Below, piece by piece: positions 25,806-34,411 of a stretch of 64,000 nt of DNA. The position numbers were made by a program, and so were the translations under genes. This DNA is from JAXMAR01 sp046350295 (GTDB lineage: Bacteria > Planctomycetota > Planctomycetia > Gemmatales > Gemmataceae). Every line of letters begins with the position of its first letter. Within the stretch, counting starts at the first letter, position 1. Below the pieces are notes generated by a model. It ran no database searches and was not told the DNA's origin. It saw only the letters and a program-made list of their open reading frames with translations. The stretch lies in contig JAXMAR010000041.1 in the NCBI GenBank assembly GCA_046350295.1, forward strand, positions 7,057 to 71,056, written 5' to 3'.

Positions 25806-28108
25806 TGGGCCACCTTGTGCCAGATGGCCAGTTGCCGCGGCGCGTTCGTCGCGGGATCGAGTTGCGTGGCGATGTGGCGTCTCCCCGCGCTCCCCATGCG
25901 GAGGCGCAAACCGGAATCGGCGGCAAGCTGCGTCATGCGCGCGACCAGCGGCTCGACCTGCCCCACCGGCACGATGAAGCCGGTCGCGCCGTCGATCACC
26001 GCCTCATCGGCGCCGCTGACCGCCGTCGTGATCACGGGCAGCGCGGCGGCCGCCGCCTCCATGAGCACGCGCGGATACCCTTCGTAGTCCGAACTGAGGA
26101 TGAACACGTCCGCCTCGGCGAAAACGCGAACGATGTCCGCACGCGAAACCTCGCCGACAAAGCGAACGCAATCGAGCAATCCAGCCCGCTGGCAGGCGCG
26201 GCGCAGGCGCCCTTCCTCCGGGCCGGAGCCGGCGAGCAGCAGTTCGAACCCGCAGCCCCGAGCCCGCGCCTCCTTCGCCGCACGCAACAAGAGCGGCAAG
26301 TTCTTCTGCGGGGCGAGCCGGCCGGCGAAGAGAAAGCGTGGCGCCGTCCCGTCTGTGGCGCCGCGGCGCTCCACATCGAGGAATCGTCCGAGATTTGTCG
26401 GGACCAGCGGCTTGACGGCGATCCGCTCCGGGCGGTGACCGGCGGCGATGAGCGAGCGCGCGGTGAGGCGGCCGTCCACCTGGAGGCAGCGCGCCTGGCC
26501 CATCACCCAGCGGCCGACGGGGGCGAGCAAACGGTGGGACCAGTGGCTGCGCAGCCACTGTCGGTCGTAGACATTGGGGCCATAAACGCAGACAACGAGC
26601 GGCACGCGGAAGAGCCCGGCGAGCAGCGCCGCCGGCAGGCCGCTATAAAAAGGATCCTGCGCCTGAATCAGACTCGTGCGGCGCCGTCGCATGGCGCGAG
26701 CGCCGAGCCAGAACATGCGCATCAGGCCGTCGACCGGCGAGAAGCCATCGGTCGGGATCGCTTCGACGTTGTGCCCAAGGCGGCGCGGCTTCAAGTGGTG
26801 ACGCTTGTACGAGTTCGTCACCAGGACGTACCGCTGCAGATGGGCGCCATAGCTCAGAAGGCGCTGATAGTCTTCCGCCCCTTCCCCCTCCCACAAACCG
26901 CGCGTGAAGCCGAGCGACAGAACCGACAATCCGCCCGCTGCCCCTTCCGCGAGCAGGATCGCTTCGGTTTGCCGGATCATGGCGTCATGGCTGAGATGCG
27001 TTTCGAGCCTGAGCCGGGCCCCGGCCACGAGCCGCCGGGCCAGCGCGGCGTCGCCCCGGAGGCGGCTGAGCGCATGTGCGAGCGCCGCATCGTCCCCCAC
27101 CGGGACCAGCAAACCCGTGATCTCGTGCTGCACCACTTCACTCGTGCCGCCGGCGTCGCTCGCCACGACCGGAATGCCCGCCTCCATCGCCTCGAGCACG
27201 ACGTGCGGCAGCCCTTCATACGTGGAGTTCAACACGAAGACATCGGCCTGTTCGAGCAGCGGGCGAACCTCCGCTCCAGGGACCTGGCCGAGAAAAAGGA
27301 CACGGTCCGAAACGCCGCTCGACGCCGCCAGTTCCTCGAGCTTCGCACGCAGGGCGCCGTCGCCGACGATGAGCAGGCGCGTCTTTGGCGTGGCCGCGAC
27401 GATGCGAATGAGCGCGTCGACCCCTTTCCAGGGCACGAGGCGGCAGACGGTGATGAGCGTTGTCCCGTCAAATGTCGCCACCGTGGGAGCGGACCTCGCG
27501 ATTTCCTTGGCGGGGCGGCTGGCCGGAGCGTTGTAAACGACGCTCACCTTCTCCGGCGCTACGTTCCAGCCGGTGACGATGTGCCGCAGGTAGTCGCTCG
27601 GCACGATGACCCGTCGAGCGCCGCGTACGGGACAGGCGCGGATGAAGCTCAGCAGCCGCAAGCGAAGTCCCTTGCGCGCCGTCTGGAACTCGTCGATGGT
27701 ACCCGTGAACCAGCCGCGCGAGCGGGCGCGTTCCCAGGCGTGGTCGCCGACGATCTTGAAGACAGTGGGCCGGCCCGCGAGGCGGGCGCCGAGCGCCGCT
27801 TCGGAGCCGAGGCCGTTGACATAAACGACGTCCTTGCCGCGCGCCAGACGCCAGATCGTGAAGATGGTGAGGAGGATGCGCCAGGGCCAGAACAGCCGGC
27901 GTCGCAGGCGATGGACGCGGAACGGCCAGGCGTGATCGTCGTGGTCCAGCCGGTCGCTGAGCGTGACCACGTCGATGTGGTGGCCGCGCCGCGACAGGGC
28001 GGTCGCAAGCGTGGGGACGTAGCTCGCCGGGCCGCCGGCGTCCGGCGGGAAGATGCCCGTCACGATCAGGATCCTGGCGCCCAAGCCTCGCCCTCCGTGT
28101 GGCCTCAT
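25802..28108 (-). CDS. Fused double glycosyltransferase (two GT4 domains)
   Basis: 768 aa carrying two complete GT-B enzymes in one chain. Domain 1 (about 10-375): ILIVTGIFPPDAGGPASYVP, ITVCRLVPWKGVDALIRIV, and E-x7-E in YEGLPHVVLEAMEAGIPVV. Domain 2 (about 385-768): LSLGFTRGLWEGEGAEDY, DPFYSGLPAALLAGLFRVPL, FLFAGRLAPQKNLPLLLRAA, and E-x7-E in YEGYPRVLMEAAAAALPVI. Both signatures are intact, so both halves are probably active and may add two successive sugars. Its ATG overlaps the upstream stop (ATGA 28108-28105) and its stop overlaps the next start. Confidence 0.92.
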   Translation of the reverse strand: MRPHGGRGLGARILIVTGIFPPDAGGPASYVPTLATALSRRGHHIDVVTLSDRLDHDDHAWPFRVHRLRRRLFWPWRILLTIFTIWRLARGKDVVYVNGLGSEAALGARLAGRPTVFKIVGDHAWERARSRGWFTGTIDEFQTARKGLRLRLLSFIRACPVRGARRVIVPSDYLRHIVTGWNVAPEKVSVVYNAPASRPAKEIARSAPTVATFDGTTLITVCRLVPWKGVDALIRIVAATPKTRLLIVGDGALRAKLEELAASSGVSDRVLFLGQVPGAEVRPLLEQADVFVLNSTYEGLPHVVLEAMEAGIPVVASDAGGTSEVVQHEITGLLVPVGDDAALAHALSRLRGDAALARRLVAGARLRLETHLSHDAMIRQTEAILLAEGAAGGLSVLSLGFTRGLWEGEGAEDYQRLLSYGAHLQRYVLVTNSYKRHHLKPRRLGHNVEAIPTDGFSPVDGLMRMFWLGARAMRRRRTSLIQAQDPFYSGLPAALLAGLFRVPLVVCVYGPNVYDRQWLRSHWSHRLLAPVGRWVMGQARCLQVDGRLTARSLIAAGHRPERIAVKPLVPTNLGRFLDVERRGATDGTAPRFLFAGRLAPQKNLPLLLRAAKEARARGCGFELLLAGSGPEEGRLRRACQRAGLLDCVRFVGEVSRADIVRVFAEADVFILSSDYEGYPRVLMEAAAAALPVITTAVSGADEAVIDGATGFIVPVGQVEPLVARMTQLAADSGLRLRMGSAGRRHIATQLDPATNAPRQLAIWHKVAQ

Positions 28109-30078
28109 GACTCGAACGCGTAGTTGACCGGCGCCGCGGCGCCCGCCGCGACCGGCGCCTCCTTCGACCGTCCGGCGTGCATCGGCGTGACCGGCGTGGC
28201 CTCCGCCTCATCGAGGCGACGCCACTCAGGCTCGTATTCCGGGACAATCTCCTGAAACTTGGCGTAGACCGGCCGCACGTCGGGCCCGGCGGCCAGTTCG
28301 CCCAGCTCGCGCACGTGGCGCTCGATAACGATCCATTCGGCCGGCTTGGCCTGGCCGATGAAAATGCGGTGATGCGCGGTCCTTCGCGCCATTTCCTCCC
28401 CCAGAAACAACTCCTCGAAGAGCTTCTCGCCGGGGCGAATGCCGGTGAAACGGATTTCGATGTCCTGGTCCGGCGTCAGGCCGGAGAGGTGTATCAAGTC
28501 GCGGGCGATGTCGACGATCTTGACCGGTTCCCCCATGTCCAGGATGAAGATCTCGCCTCCTTGGCCCATCGTCGCTGCCTGGAGGACAAGCTGGCAAGCT
28601 TCGGGAATGGTCATGAAGTAGCGCTTCATTTCAGGGTGCGTGACGGTGACCGGGCCGCCGCCGGCGATCTGCTCCTGAAAGATAGGGATGACGCTGCCGG
28701 CCGATCCCAGCACGTTGCCGAAGCGGACGGTCATGAAGCGGGTCGTGCTGCGCTGGGCGAACGACTGGACGAACAGTTCCGCCACGCGTTTGGAAACGCC
28801 CATGACTGACGTCGGGTTCACGGCCTTGTCCGTGGAGATCATGACGAAGCGGCGCACGCCCCAGAGGTCGGCCAGCCTGGCGAGGGCACGCGTTCCCAGC
28901 ACGTTGTTCTTCACGGCTTCGCACGGGTTCAGCTCCATCATCGGCACGTGCTTGTGCGCCGCGGCATGGAAGATCGACGAGGGGCGATGGGTCGCGAGGA
29001 TGCTCTCCATGCGGTCCTCGTCGCAGATGTCCGCGATGCACGGGATGATGTGCAATCCCGGGAACATCTCCACGAGCTGCAGGTGGATCTGAAAGAGGCT
29101 GTTCTCCGCGCGCTCGACCAGCACGATGGCGCGCGGCGCGAGGCCGCTGATGATGCGGCACAGCTCCGAGCCGATGCTGCCGCCGGCGCCGGTGACGAGC
29201 ACGGTCTGGTCCTTGACGATGTCGCGCACCTGGGAGTCGTCCAGCGTGATCGGACTGCGCCGCAGCAGGTCTTCGAGCGCCACCTTGCGGATCCGGGACA
29301 GGTTGATCCGGCCGCCAACCAGTTCGTGAAGCGGCGGGATGATCTTGGTGTCCAGACCGCTCGCCTTGCACGTCTCGACGATCCGGCGGATCGCGGCCCC
29401 GGCCCGGTTGGCGATGGTGATCAGCGCTTGCCTCACGTCGTACTGCTTGGAAATGGCGCCGACCTGAGCGGTCGTGCCAAGCACGGGGATGCCGCCGACC
29501 AACATGCCCCTGAGGCTGGGATCGTCGTCGAGAAAGCCCACCGGCGCCAGGCTGAGATCGGGTCGGGCGGCGATTTCCCGGGCCACCATCGCTCCGGCGC
29601 GACCGGCGCCGATGAGCAGGGTCGGCACGCGCTCGGCCGCGGCGTCCTTGCGCTCGCGGTATTCGCTCCAGAGACGGGCCGCGCCGCGGACACTGAGCAA
29701 GCCCAGGATACTGAGAACCAGGTCCAGCAGGATGACGCCGACTGGAAGGCCGCTCGCCAGCGAGTGTTCGGGGCTGATGGACACGACGATGGCGACCAGT
29801 CGCCATAGCAGCAGACCAATGGCGGCGACCGCGCACCAATTGAGCAGCCAGACCGCGTCGCGCAGGCTCGTGTGGCGCCAGCTCAGACGCGACCGGCCAG
29901 CGGCCGCGAGAAGGAACAGCTTGCCGCCAGCGACAGCGGGAAGAAGAGAAAGGAGGCGCCACGCCGAGGTCGAAATCTCTTCGAACGGCAAAAGACAGGC
30001 GAGGCAAAAAGCCCCCGCCAGGGCGCATAGATCCAGCAGTATCTTGGCAAGGTGGTTGACGCGCCGGGGGCAAAGCAT
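28105..30078 (-). CDS. WbpM/CapD-type nucleotide-sugar 4,6-dehydratase
   Basis: 657 aa. Four N-terminal membrane segments (residues ~10-130), then a Rossmann domain (TLLIGAGRAGAMVAREIA), then the catalytic short-chain dehydrogenase domain with QTVLVTGAGGSIGSELCRII, FHAAAHKHVPMMELNP and STDKAVNPTSVMGVSKRVAE. The Tyr of the usual YxxxK is replaced by Met (MGVSK), as is normal in the WbpM/PglF group, which makes UDP-4-keto-6-deoxy-GlcNAc-type sugars. It feeds the DegT aminotransferase of the locus. The C-terminal ~30 residues are Ala/Pro-rich. A 132-nt spacer separates it from the chain-length gene upstream. Confidence 0.93.
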   Translation of the reverse strand: MLCPRRVNHLAKILLDLCALAGAFCLACLLPFEEISTSAWRLLSLLPAVAGGKLFLLAAAGRSRLSWRHTSLRDAVWLLNWCAVAAIGLLLWRLVAIVVSISPEHSLASGLPVGVILLDLVLSILGLLSVRGAARLWSEYRERKDAAAERVPTLLIGAGRAGAMVAREIAARPDLSLAPVGFLDDDPSLRGMLVGGIPVLGTTAQVGAISKQYDVRQALITIANRAGAAIRRIVETCKASGLDTKIIPPLHELVGGRINLSRIRKVALEDLLRRSPITLDDSQVRDIVKDQTVLVTGAGGSIGSELCRIISGLAPRAIVLVERAENSLFQIHLQLVEMFPGLHIIPCIADICDEDRMESILATHRPSSIFHAAAHKHVPMMELNPCEAVKNNVLGTRALARLADLWGVRRFVMISTDKAVNPTSVMGVSKRVAELFVQSFAQRSTTRFMTVRFGNVLGSAGSVIPIFQEQIAGGGPVTVTHPEMKRYFMTIPEACQLVLQAATMGQGGEIFILDMGEPVKIVDIARDLIHLSGLTPDQDIEIRFTGIRPGEKLFEELFLGEEMARRTAHHRIFIGQAKPAEWIVIERHVRELGELAAGPDVRPVYAKFQEIVPEYEPEWRRLDEAEATPVTPMHAGRSKEAPVAAGAAAPVNYAFES

Positions 30079-30148
30079 CGCGGGCGATCCTGGGTGTGAA
30101 TCTTTGGTGCGGTGAGCGTCATGCGGTGGGAGCGTCCCTGCTGTCGAG

Positions 30149-30176
30149 CGTCGTGCTCGAAACGTCGTGTTCGAAA
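30149..30176. repeat. Two tandem 14-bp units in the spacer upstream of the dehydratase gene
   Basis: CGTCGTGCTCGAAA (30149-30162) is followed directly by CGTCGTGTTCGAAA (30163-30176), one mismatch. The pair lies about 70-100 nt upstream of the dehydratase ATG. It may be a regulator site or a small duplication. Confidence 0.55.
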
Positions 30177-30210
30177 CCGTGCGGAGGGAACCGTGGTCAA
30201 GCCGCGGAAT

Positions 30211-31716
30211 CTAGGGTGTCGCAACGGTCGATGGCTGAAGGACGAGGGCGGATTCGGTGGGCGCGGTTGTCGTGACCTTGGCCGTGGCAACGATCGTGGG
30301 ACTTTCCGGGTCGCGGCGGCGCTGCTCTTTGAGGTAGGCCAGAACGAGTCCGAGCAGAGCGCCGACAAAGGCGCCGAGCACGGCAAAGAGACGCAGACTC
30401 GGACCGATCTTCCGCGCGGGCGTGGGAGGCTCGATCGCTTCTACCTCGTAGCCGCCCGCGTTGCGCAGCAGGCTCGCTTCGCCGAGACGCTTGACCAGGG
30501 TTTCGTGCAACTGCTTGGTGAAGGCGACGCTCGTGCGCAACGCCTCGTCTTCGAGGTCCAGCGCGACGACGCGTCTGGCCTCCTCCTGCTCGACGCGGAG
30601 CGCTTTTGCGAGCGCTTCCTCGGACGCCTTGAGGTAGCCGCATTCCTGTCGCAGCAGCTCCAGGTGTGCGGCCAACGGATCGCCGGCGCCGGCCGTTCCA
30701 GGCTTGGCCGCCACGGGCGCGAGAGCGGCGTCAGCGGCGCGGTGATCGTCTTCAGACCCGGGGAAAGAAGCGGTGGGGAACAGGACCATGCGGCGGGCGG
30801 CTTCGATGCGCCGGCGCACGCCTTCCACGTCCGGATGCTTCGGGCCGAGCGTCTCGAGCAGCTTCTTTTCCTCCAGCAACAGCGGCAGCAGGCGTTCTTG
30901 CAGTGCCGCCTGTTTATCCGCGGAGCGCTCGTGCTCGCCGGCGCCGGGGAACCTCGTCAACAACGCCAGCACCGCTTCCCGGCTGCGTCCTTCGCGTTGG
31001 ACCGCCTCGATTGCGGTGATCTGAACCTCCGCCTCCAAGCGGCGCAGCATGAGGGCCGACGCCTTGGCCTGAATGCTGCTCAAGCGCTCCTGGCGCGCCA
31101 GGACGCCGTCCGCGCTCTTGCCCACGAAGGGACTCTTGGCGCGAAAGGCCCGGTACGCGGCCTCCTTCTCCGCCAGTTCTTTTCGCAGCGTTTCCTTCTC
31201 GCGCAGGAGCAGCTCAACCGTGTCCGCGCTCACGCTCTGGTATTTCTTGTCAATGAAATCCTTGAAGCTATCCAACACGGCCGCGAGCACCACGGCGCAA
31301 TCTTCCTGCCCTTTGCCGGAGAAGGTGAGCTTGAAAACCGTCGGCGCCCCGACGGGTGGCTTCACCGGGGTCACGGCGAGCCCCTGCGACACCACCTCGG
31401 CAAGGGGGCGATTCTCCTGTGCGAACATCGGCAGGGCGCGCAGGTCTCGGAGGCGAACCGCCTTGTCCAGAATAAGAGGGCTTTTCAGGATCTCGGGGGC
31501 CGGCGTCAGATACTCGTCGGGCGTCGATTCGCGCGCCTCGAAGGCGCCGACCGCTTCCGGGCGTTTCTTGACGAGGAGAATCTGGGCGGTGGATTGAAAG
31601 GTCGGCGGCAGGCAGAAAGCGAGGCCGATGCCGACGGCGGCGCAGACCAGCGCCGCGCCGCCGATCAGCCCCTTGTGCCGCCATCCGAGCGAAGTTGTAT
31701 CCGTGCTGCGCATCAT
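30211..31716 (-). CDS. Polysaccharide chain-length determinant (Wzz/GumC-like), no kinase domain
   Basis: About 501 aa from ATG 31716, with AAAGG upstream. N-terminal transmembrane helix (LIGGAALVCAAVGIGLAFCL) and Wzz-type entry FQSTAQILLVKKRPEA, then a long periplasmic coiled-coil region (for example LREKETLRKELAEKEAAYRA), a Pro-x-x-Pro segment EPPTPARKIGPS and a second transmembrane helix LRLFAVLGAFVGALLGLVLA. This is the polysaccharide co-polymerase layout that controls chain length and contacts the Wza channel. It ends soon after the second helix: there is no Walker-motif tyrosine kinase here or elsewhere in the locus. It is the first gene of the polysaccharide operon. Confidence 0.88.
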   Translation of the reverse strand: MMRSTDTTSLGWRHKGLIGGAALVCAAVGIGLAFCLPPTFQSTAQILLVKKRPEAVGAFEARESTPDEYLTPAPEILKSPLILDKAVRLRDLRALPMFAQENRPLAEVVSQGLAVTPVKPPVGAPTVFKLTFSGKGQEDCAVVLAAVLDSFKDFIDKKYQSVSADTVELLLREKETLRKELAEKEAAYRAFRAKSPFVGKSADGVLARQERLSSIQAKASALMLRRLEAEVQITAIEAVQREGRSREAVLALLTRFPGAGEHERSADKQAALQERLLPLLLEEKKLLETLGPKHPDVEGVRRRIEAARRMVLFPTASFPGSEDDHRAADAALAPVAAKPGTAGAGDPLAAHLELLRQECGYLKASEEALAKALRVEQEEARRVVALDLEDEALRTSVAFTKQLHETLVKRLGEASLLRNAGGYEVEAIEPPTPARKIGPSLRLFAVLGAFVGALLGLVLAYLKEQRRRDPESPTIVATAKVTTTAPTESALVLQPSTVATP

Positions 31717-32087
31717 GGCGCTACCTTTGTCGTTCCCGGCGCAGACGAAGTTCCTCAGAAGCCGCGCAAGAGAATCTGGCATGCCGCGTGGAGAAATTCT
31801 GTCGGGCAGGAAGCGTGCCGAGAGGGGCAAGTAGCGTGCCGCCACGCCCCGGATAGGGAAGCCTGACGAGGCGACGCCGAATCGCCCGAGGAAGGCCCAC
31901 CACAACTAATTAAGGACGTGGAGAATGGGGAGTGTGGGCAAAACGCGTGAAGGTTCGTTTAGGGCGTTTCGAGGAGGGAACACCTCTGTAATCCACGCGC
32001 CAAACGATTCCGATTATTTACATGGATGTTAACCTGGCGCTAACAAAAGGAAACATCAACAGGATCTTGTTTCCGAGGAGCAATGAG
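31717..32087. promoter_or_regulatory. Intergenic region expected to hold the polysaccharide operon promoter
   Basis: About 370 bp with no supported gene; an in-frame leader before the chain-length gene (to 31905) is Arg-rich and unlikely to be coded. The 31985-32060 part is clearly more AT-rich than the surroundings (ACGATTCCGATTATTTACAT, GTTAACCTGGCGCTAAC). This fits a promoter region for the minus-strand operon, but no clear -35/-10 pair was found. Confidence 0.4.
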
Positions 32088-32113
32088 AAGGCCAGGCAAT
32101 GCCTGGCCTTTTT
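32049..32113 (+). terminator. Stem-loop followed by a strong intrinsic terminator
   Basis: Two hairpins in a row. The first has arms 32049-32055 and 32068-32074 (GGAAACA/TGTTTCC). The second is a perfect 10-bp stem, AAGGCCAGGC (32088-32097) and GCCTGGCCTT (32101-32110), loop AAT, with a run of five T at 32109-32113. On the plus strand this is a textbook terminator. On the minus strand it follows groES and could end that transcript too, though it lacks a long U-run in that direction. No plus-strand gene precedes it, so a small RNA ending here is possible. Confidence 0.7.
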
Positions 32114-32142
32114 GTCGAGCTTGTTAGCCGTCGCTCTCTCGT

Positions 32143-32430
32143 TTACTCGACGACGGCGAGAATGTCGTCCTCGGACATGATGAGGTACTCATCACCGTCG
32201 ATGTTGACCTCGCTGCCGGCGTAAGAAGTGAAGAGGACGCGGTCCCCCTCCTTGACCTGAAAGGCGGCGCGTTTGCCGTTTTCCAGAAGCTTGCCGTCGC
32301 CCACGCTCAGGACCTTGCCCTGGCGCGGCTTTTCCTTGGCGGTATCCGGAAGGACGATACCGCCCGCCGTCTTCTCTTCGGCCTCGAGACGCTTGACCAC
32401 GATCTTGTCGTTCAACGGTACGACTTTCAT
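32143..32430 (-). CDS. groES: Co-chaperonin GroES
   Basis: 95 aa GroES, which caps the GroEL folding chamber. Seen: N-terminal VVPLNDKIVVKRLEAEEKTA, GGIVLPDTAKEKPRQGKVL, the mobile-loop region and the ending EYLIMSEDDILAVVE; full length. No groEL is adjacent: the upstream gene, 20 nt away on the same strand, is a response regulator, and a terminator follows. No CIRCE-type inverted repeat is seen in the short upstream spacer, so it is probably read through from the regulator gene. Confidence 0.96.
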   Translation of the reverse strand: MKVVPLNDKIVVKRLEAEEKTAGGIVLPDTAKEKPRQGKVLSVGDGKLLENGKRAAFQVKEGDRVLFTSYAGSEVNIDGDEYLIMSEDDILAVVE

Positions 32431-32450
32431 GTCGCATTCCTCAACGATGA

Positions 32451-32870
32451 CTAGGGATGTTGCTCTTCTTCGCGAAGAAGACTGCCATAGGCCCGCATCA
32501 GGGCACGGATCATTGTATAGAGCAGAATGTTTTTGCTAACGGGCTTGGGGATGACGCTGTAGGCCCGCATGTTGAAGGCTTGCCGCACGATGTCTTCGCG
32601 GGCATCGGCGGTGACCAGAATTACCGGCAGCACCTCGTTGATCTGATGGACCAGCTGAAGTGTTTCCAGGCCTGTCATCCGCGGCATATGAAAATCCATC
32701 AGCGCCAGGTGGACCGGCGCCTCGCGGACGATCTCGACCGCCTCCTCACCGCAGGAAGCCAGCAGCGTGCGAAACCCCTCCGGCTCGACGATCTCGCGCA
32801 GCGTCTCGCGTGAATCACGATCGTCATCGGTAATGAGAACGGAAAGCGGTGTTCCGGCCACGGTCTTCAT
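32451..32870 (-). CDS. Single-domain response regulator (CheY-like)
   Basis: About 139 aa receiver domain with no output domain. ATG 32870 (MKTVAGTPLSVLITDDDRD) places the acidic pair DDD at residues ~15-17. The phospho-acceptor Asp is in HLALMDFHMPRMTGLE, the conserved Thr in VILVTADAR, and the Lys in YSVIPKPVSK. It ends with about 20 helical residues (RALMRAYGSLLREEE). No histidine kinase is adjacent. groES starts 20 nt after its stop, an unusual pairing. Confidence 0.93.
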   Translation of the reverse strand: MKTVAGTPLSVLITDDDRDSRETLREIVEPEGFRTLLASCGEEAVEIVREAPVHLALMDFHMPRMTGLETLQLVHQINEVLPVILVTADAREDIVRQAFNMRAYSVIPKPVSKNILLYTMIRALMRAYGSLLREEEQHP

Positions 32871-33126
32871 GCCGATCACCCAACGTTTACCTGGTCTACC
32901 CAACCTCAAACAGCAAAAATGATACCGCAACAAGGCCCGTCCGGGCCATACCTCCTTAACCCTTTTTGACGAAATCGGTTGTAATGAGGGCTAGCTGGAC
33001 GGGGATTGGGCCGCTCTGCCAAACTTCTGCGCTGGCACTGTCAAGTTGACGGTTTTGCGGAGGAGGCTCCGCCCTTTGTAAGGCACTTGCGGAAGCACAA
33101 GTTCTACGGGCAGGCGGGCGAACACG

Positions 33127-34191
33127 TCACGGCATCGACTTCCAGAGGAGGTCCGGATTGAAGTCGTCGTCGCTCAGGTGGCCTGGGATGATGAAGCGGT
33201 CGTGGCAATAGTACTCGACCTCGTGCCCGCTCTTGTCATGCGTGATGATCAGCACGGGGAGGCCGAGGCCGGGATCGAAGAACCAGAGACGCTGCCCCCC
33301 CTCAGGCAGGTTGGGGTCGGATTTGGCCGGAACGATTTGCTGCACGCCGATCACCTTGGTGTCGAACTCGGGCCGTTTCAATTCGCCCAGATACTTCGCC
33401 GTTCCCTCGATGGCGTCCCCACGCTCGAGGGCGACCACCAAACGGCCGAAACGGTCGATGAGCGGACCGAAGCCGGCTTCGGTGATCGGATAACGGCTCT
33501 TGGATTTCACCAAAAAACTGTCGGGGGCGACCTTGAAGCGCTTGCCGCCGGGAAGGAAGAGGACGTCGCCCGTGGCGGTGAGTGAGTGAATCAGGTCGCC
33601 ATACTTGCCTTTGACGTAGACGACCTCACGCCCCTTGCCCTCGGTCCCGAGCCACTTGAAGTAGACGCTGAACGGTTCCTTGCGGATCTTGGCGAGCATG
33701 ACCTCTTCGGGCCTTGGCGAGCCGCCGACAACCTCGCGGCGGCGCAGGCGCATGATGTACGTGTCCATCGTCGCGTAACGCTTGGCGGCCTTCTCGTAAA
33801 GGTCGCGCAGCGGAGACTTGGAAGCCGGCGCCGGAATGAGGGCGGGTTCGGCGCTCGGCCCAGGCGGGAGTGGTGTCGGCGCCGCAAGGGATGGCGGTGG
33901 CGCGGGGGGCGGAACGGGAGGCGTCTTGTCGTCGACAAACGTCAGCGCGGCGGGGACGATCCCTCCCTCTTCGGTCAGGCCGGACCGACCCGGAATGTAG
34001 AGTGCTGCGGCCGGACGCGGCGCCTCAGGGACGTTGGACGAGGGAAGGGTTCGGGGCGCGTCCCCAGGGGCGGCAGGGGGGGTCGCGCCGCGGAGCAAAC
34101 CGGCGACGTCTCTCGCCGGCGGTCCGCCGCGCGGCGTGGAGCAGCCGAAAAGCGCGAGCAAGCAAAACGCGGGGAAAAGGTTGCGGGCCAT
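33127..34191 (-). CDS. DUF1571-type lipoprotein
   Basis: About 354 aa. ATG 34191 gives a lipoprotein signal (MARNLFPAFCLLALFGCSTP). A ~120-residue Pro/Ala-rich linker follows, then a domain with LYEKAAKRYATMDTYIMRLR, RREVVGGSPRPEEVMLAKIR, FSVYFKWLGTEGKGREVVYV and a C-terminal VLIITHDKSGHEVEYYCHDR. This matches the planctomycete DUF1571 family of unknown function, whose fold recalls LolA/outer-membrane lipoprotein carriers (that comparison is inference). It is divergent from the SPOR-like gene at 34412. Confidence 0.83.
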   Translation of the reverse strand: MARNLFPAFCLLALFGCSTPRGGPPARDVAGLLRGATPPAAPGDAPRTLPSSNVPEAPRPAAALYIPGRSGLTEEGGIVPAALTFVDDKTPPVPPPAPPPSLAAPTPLPPGPSAEPALIPAPASKSPLRDLYEKAAKRYATMDTYIMRLRRREVVGGSPRPEEVMLAKIRKEPFSVYFKWLGTEGKGREVVYVKGKYGDLIHSLTATGDVLFLPGGKRFKVAPDSFLVKSKSRYPITEAGFGPLIDRFGRLVVALERGDAIEGTAKYLGELKRPEFDTKVIGVQQIVPAKSDPNLPEGGQRLWFFDPGLGLPVLIITHDKSGHEVEYYCHDRFIIPGHLSDDDFNPDLLWKSMP

Positions 34192-34351
34192 GACGTTGCA
34201 TCCGTTGCCACACCAAGGCGCGAACTCGCCCCGGAAGCCGGTACCGTAGCCGCTTTGCAGGAAAAATGGTAGGTCAGTTTGGTTTTCCGCCTTCGGGGTC
34301 AACCCCGTTTTTCGTCGCGAAACCCGCTCGTGGCGGACCCGATCTTTCACC

Positions 34352-34380
34352 TTTACATTCCGCCGCCGCGCCGTTATATC
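34352..34380 (+). promoter_or_regulatory. Sigma-70-type promoter for the gene at 34412
   Basis: TTTACA at 34352-34357 and TATATC at 34375-34380 are separated by exactly 17 nt. Transcription would start near 34387, leaving a ~25-nt leader that contains AAGGAGG at 34398-34404, 7 nt before ATG 34412. Confidence 0.65.
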
Positions 34381-34411
34381 GCCGCCTCCGAATGTTCAAG
34401 GAGGCGGTGTC

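Noticed and set aside
25805..28123. A 772-codon plus-strand open frame
   Set aside because: Antisense to the double glycosyltransferase; His/Arg/Asp-rich composition with no domain.
33052..33068. Small hairpin GCGGAG/CTCCGC after the DUF1571 gene
   Set aside because: Six-bp stem without a T-run; too weak to call a terminator.
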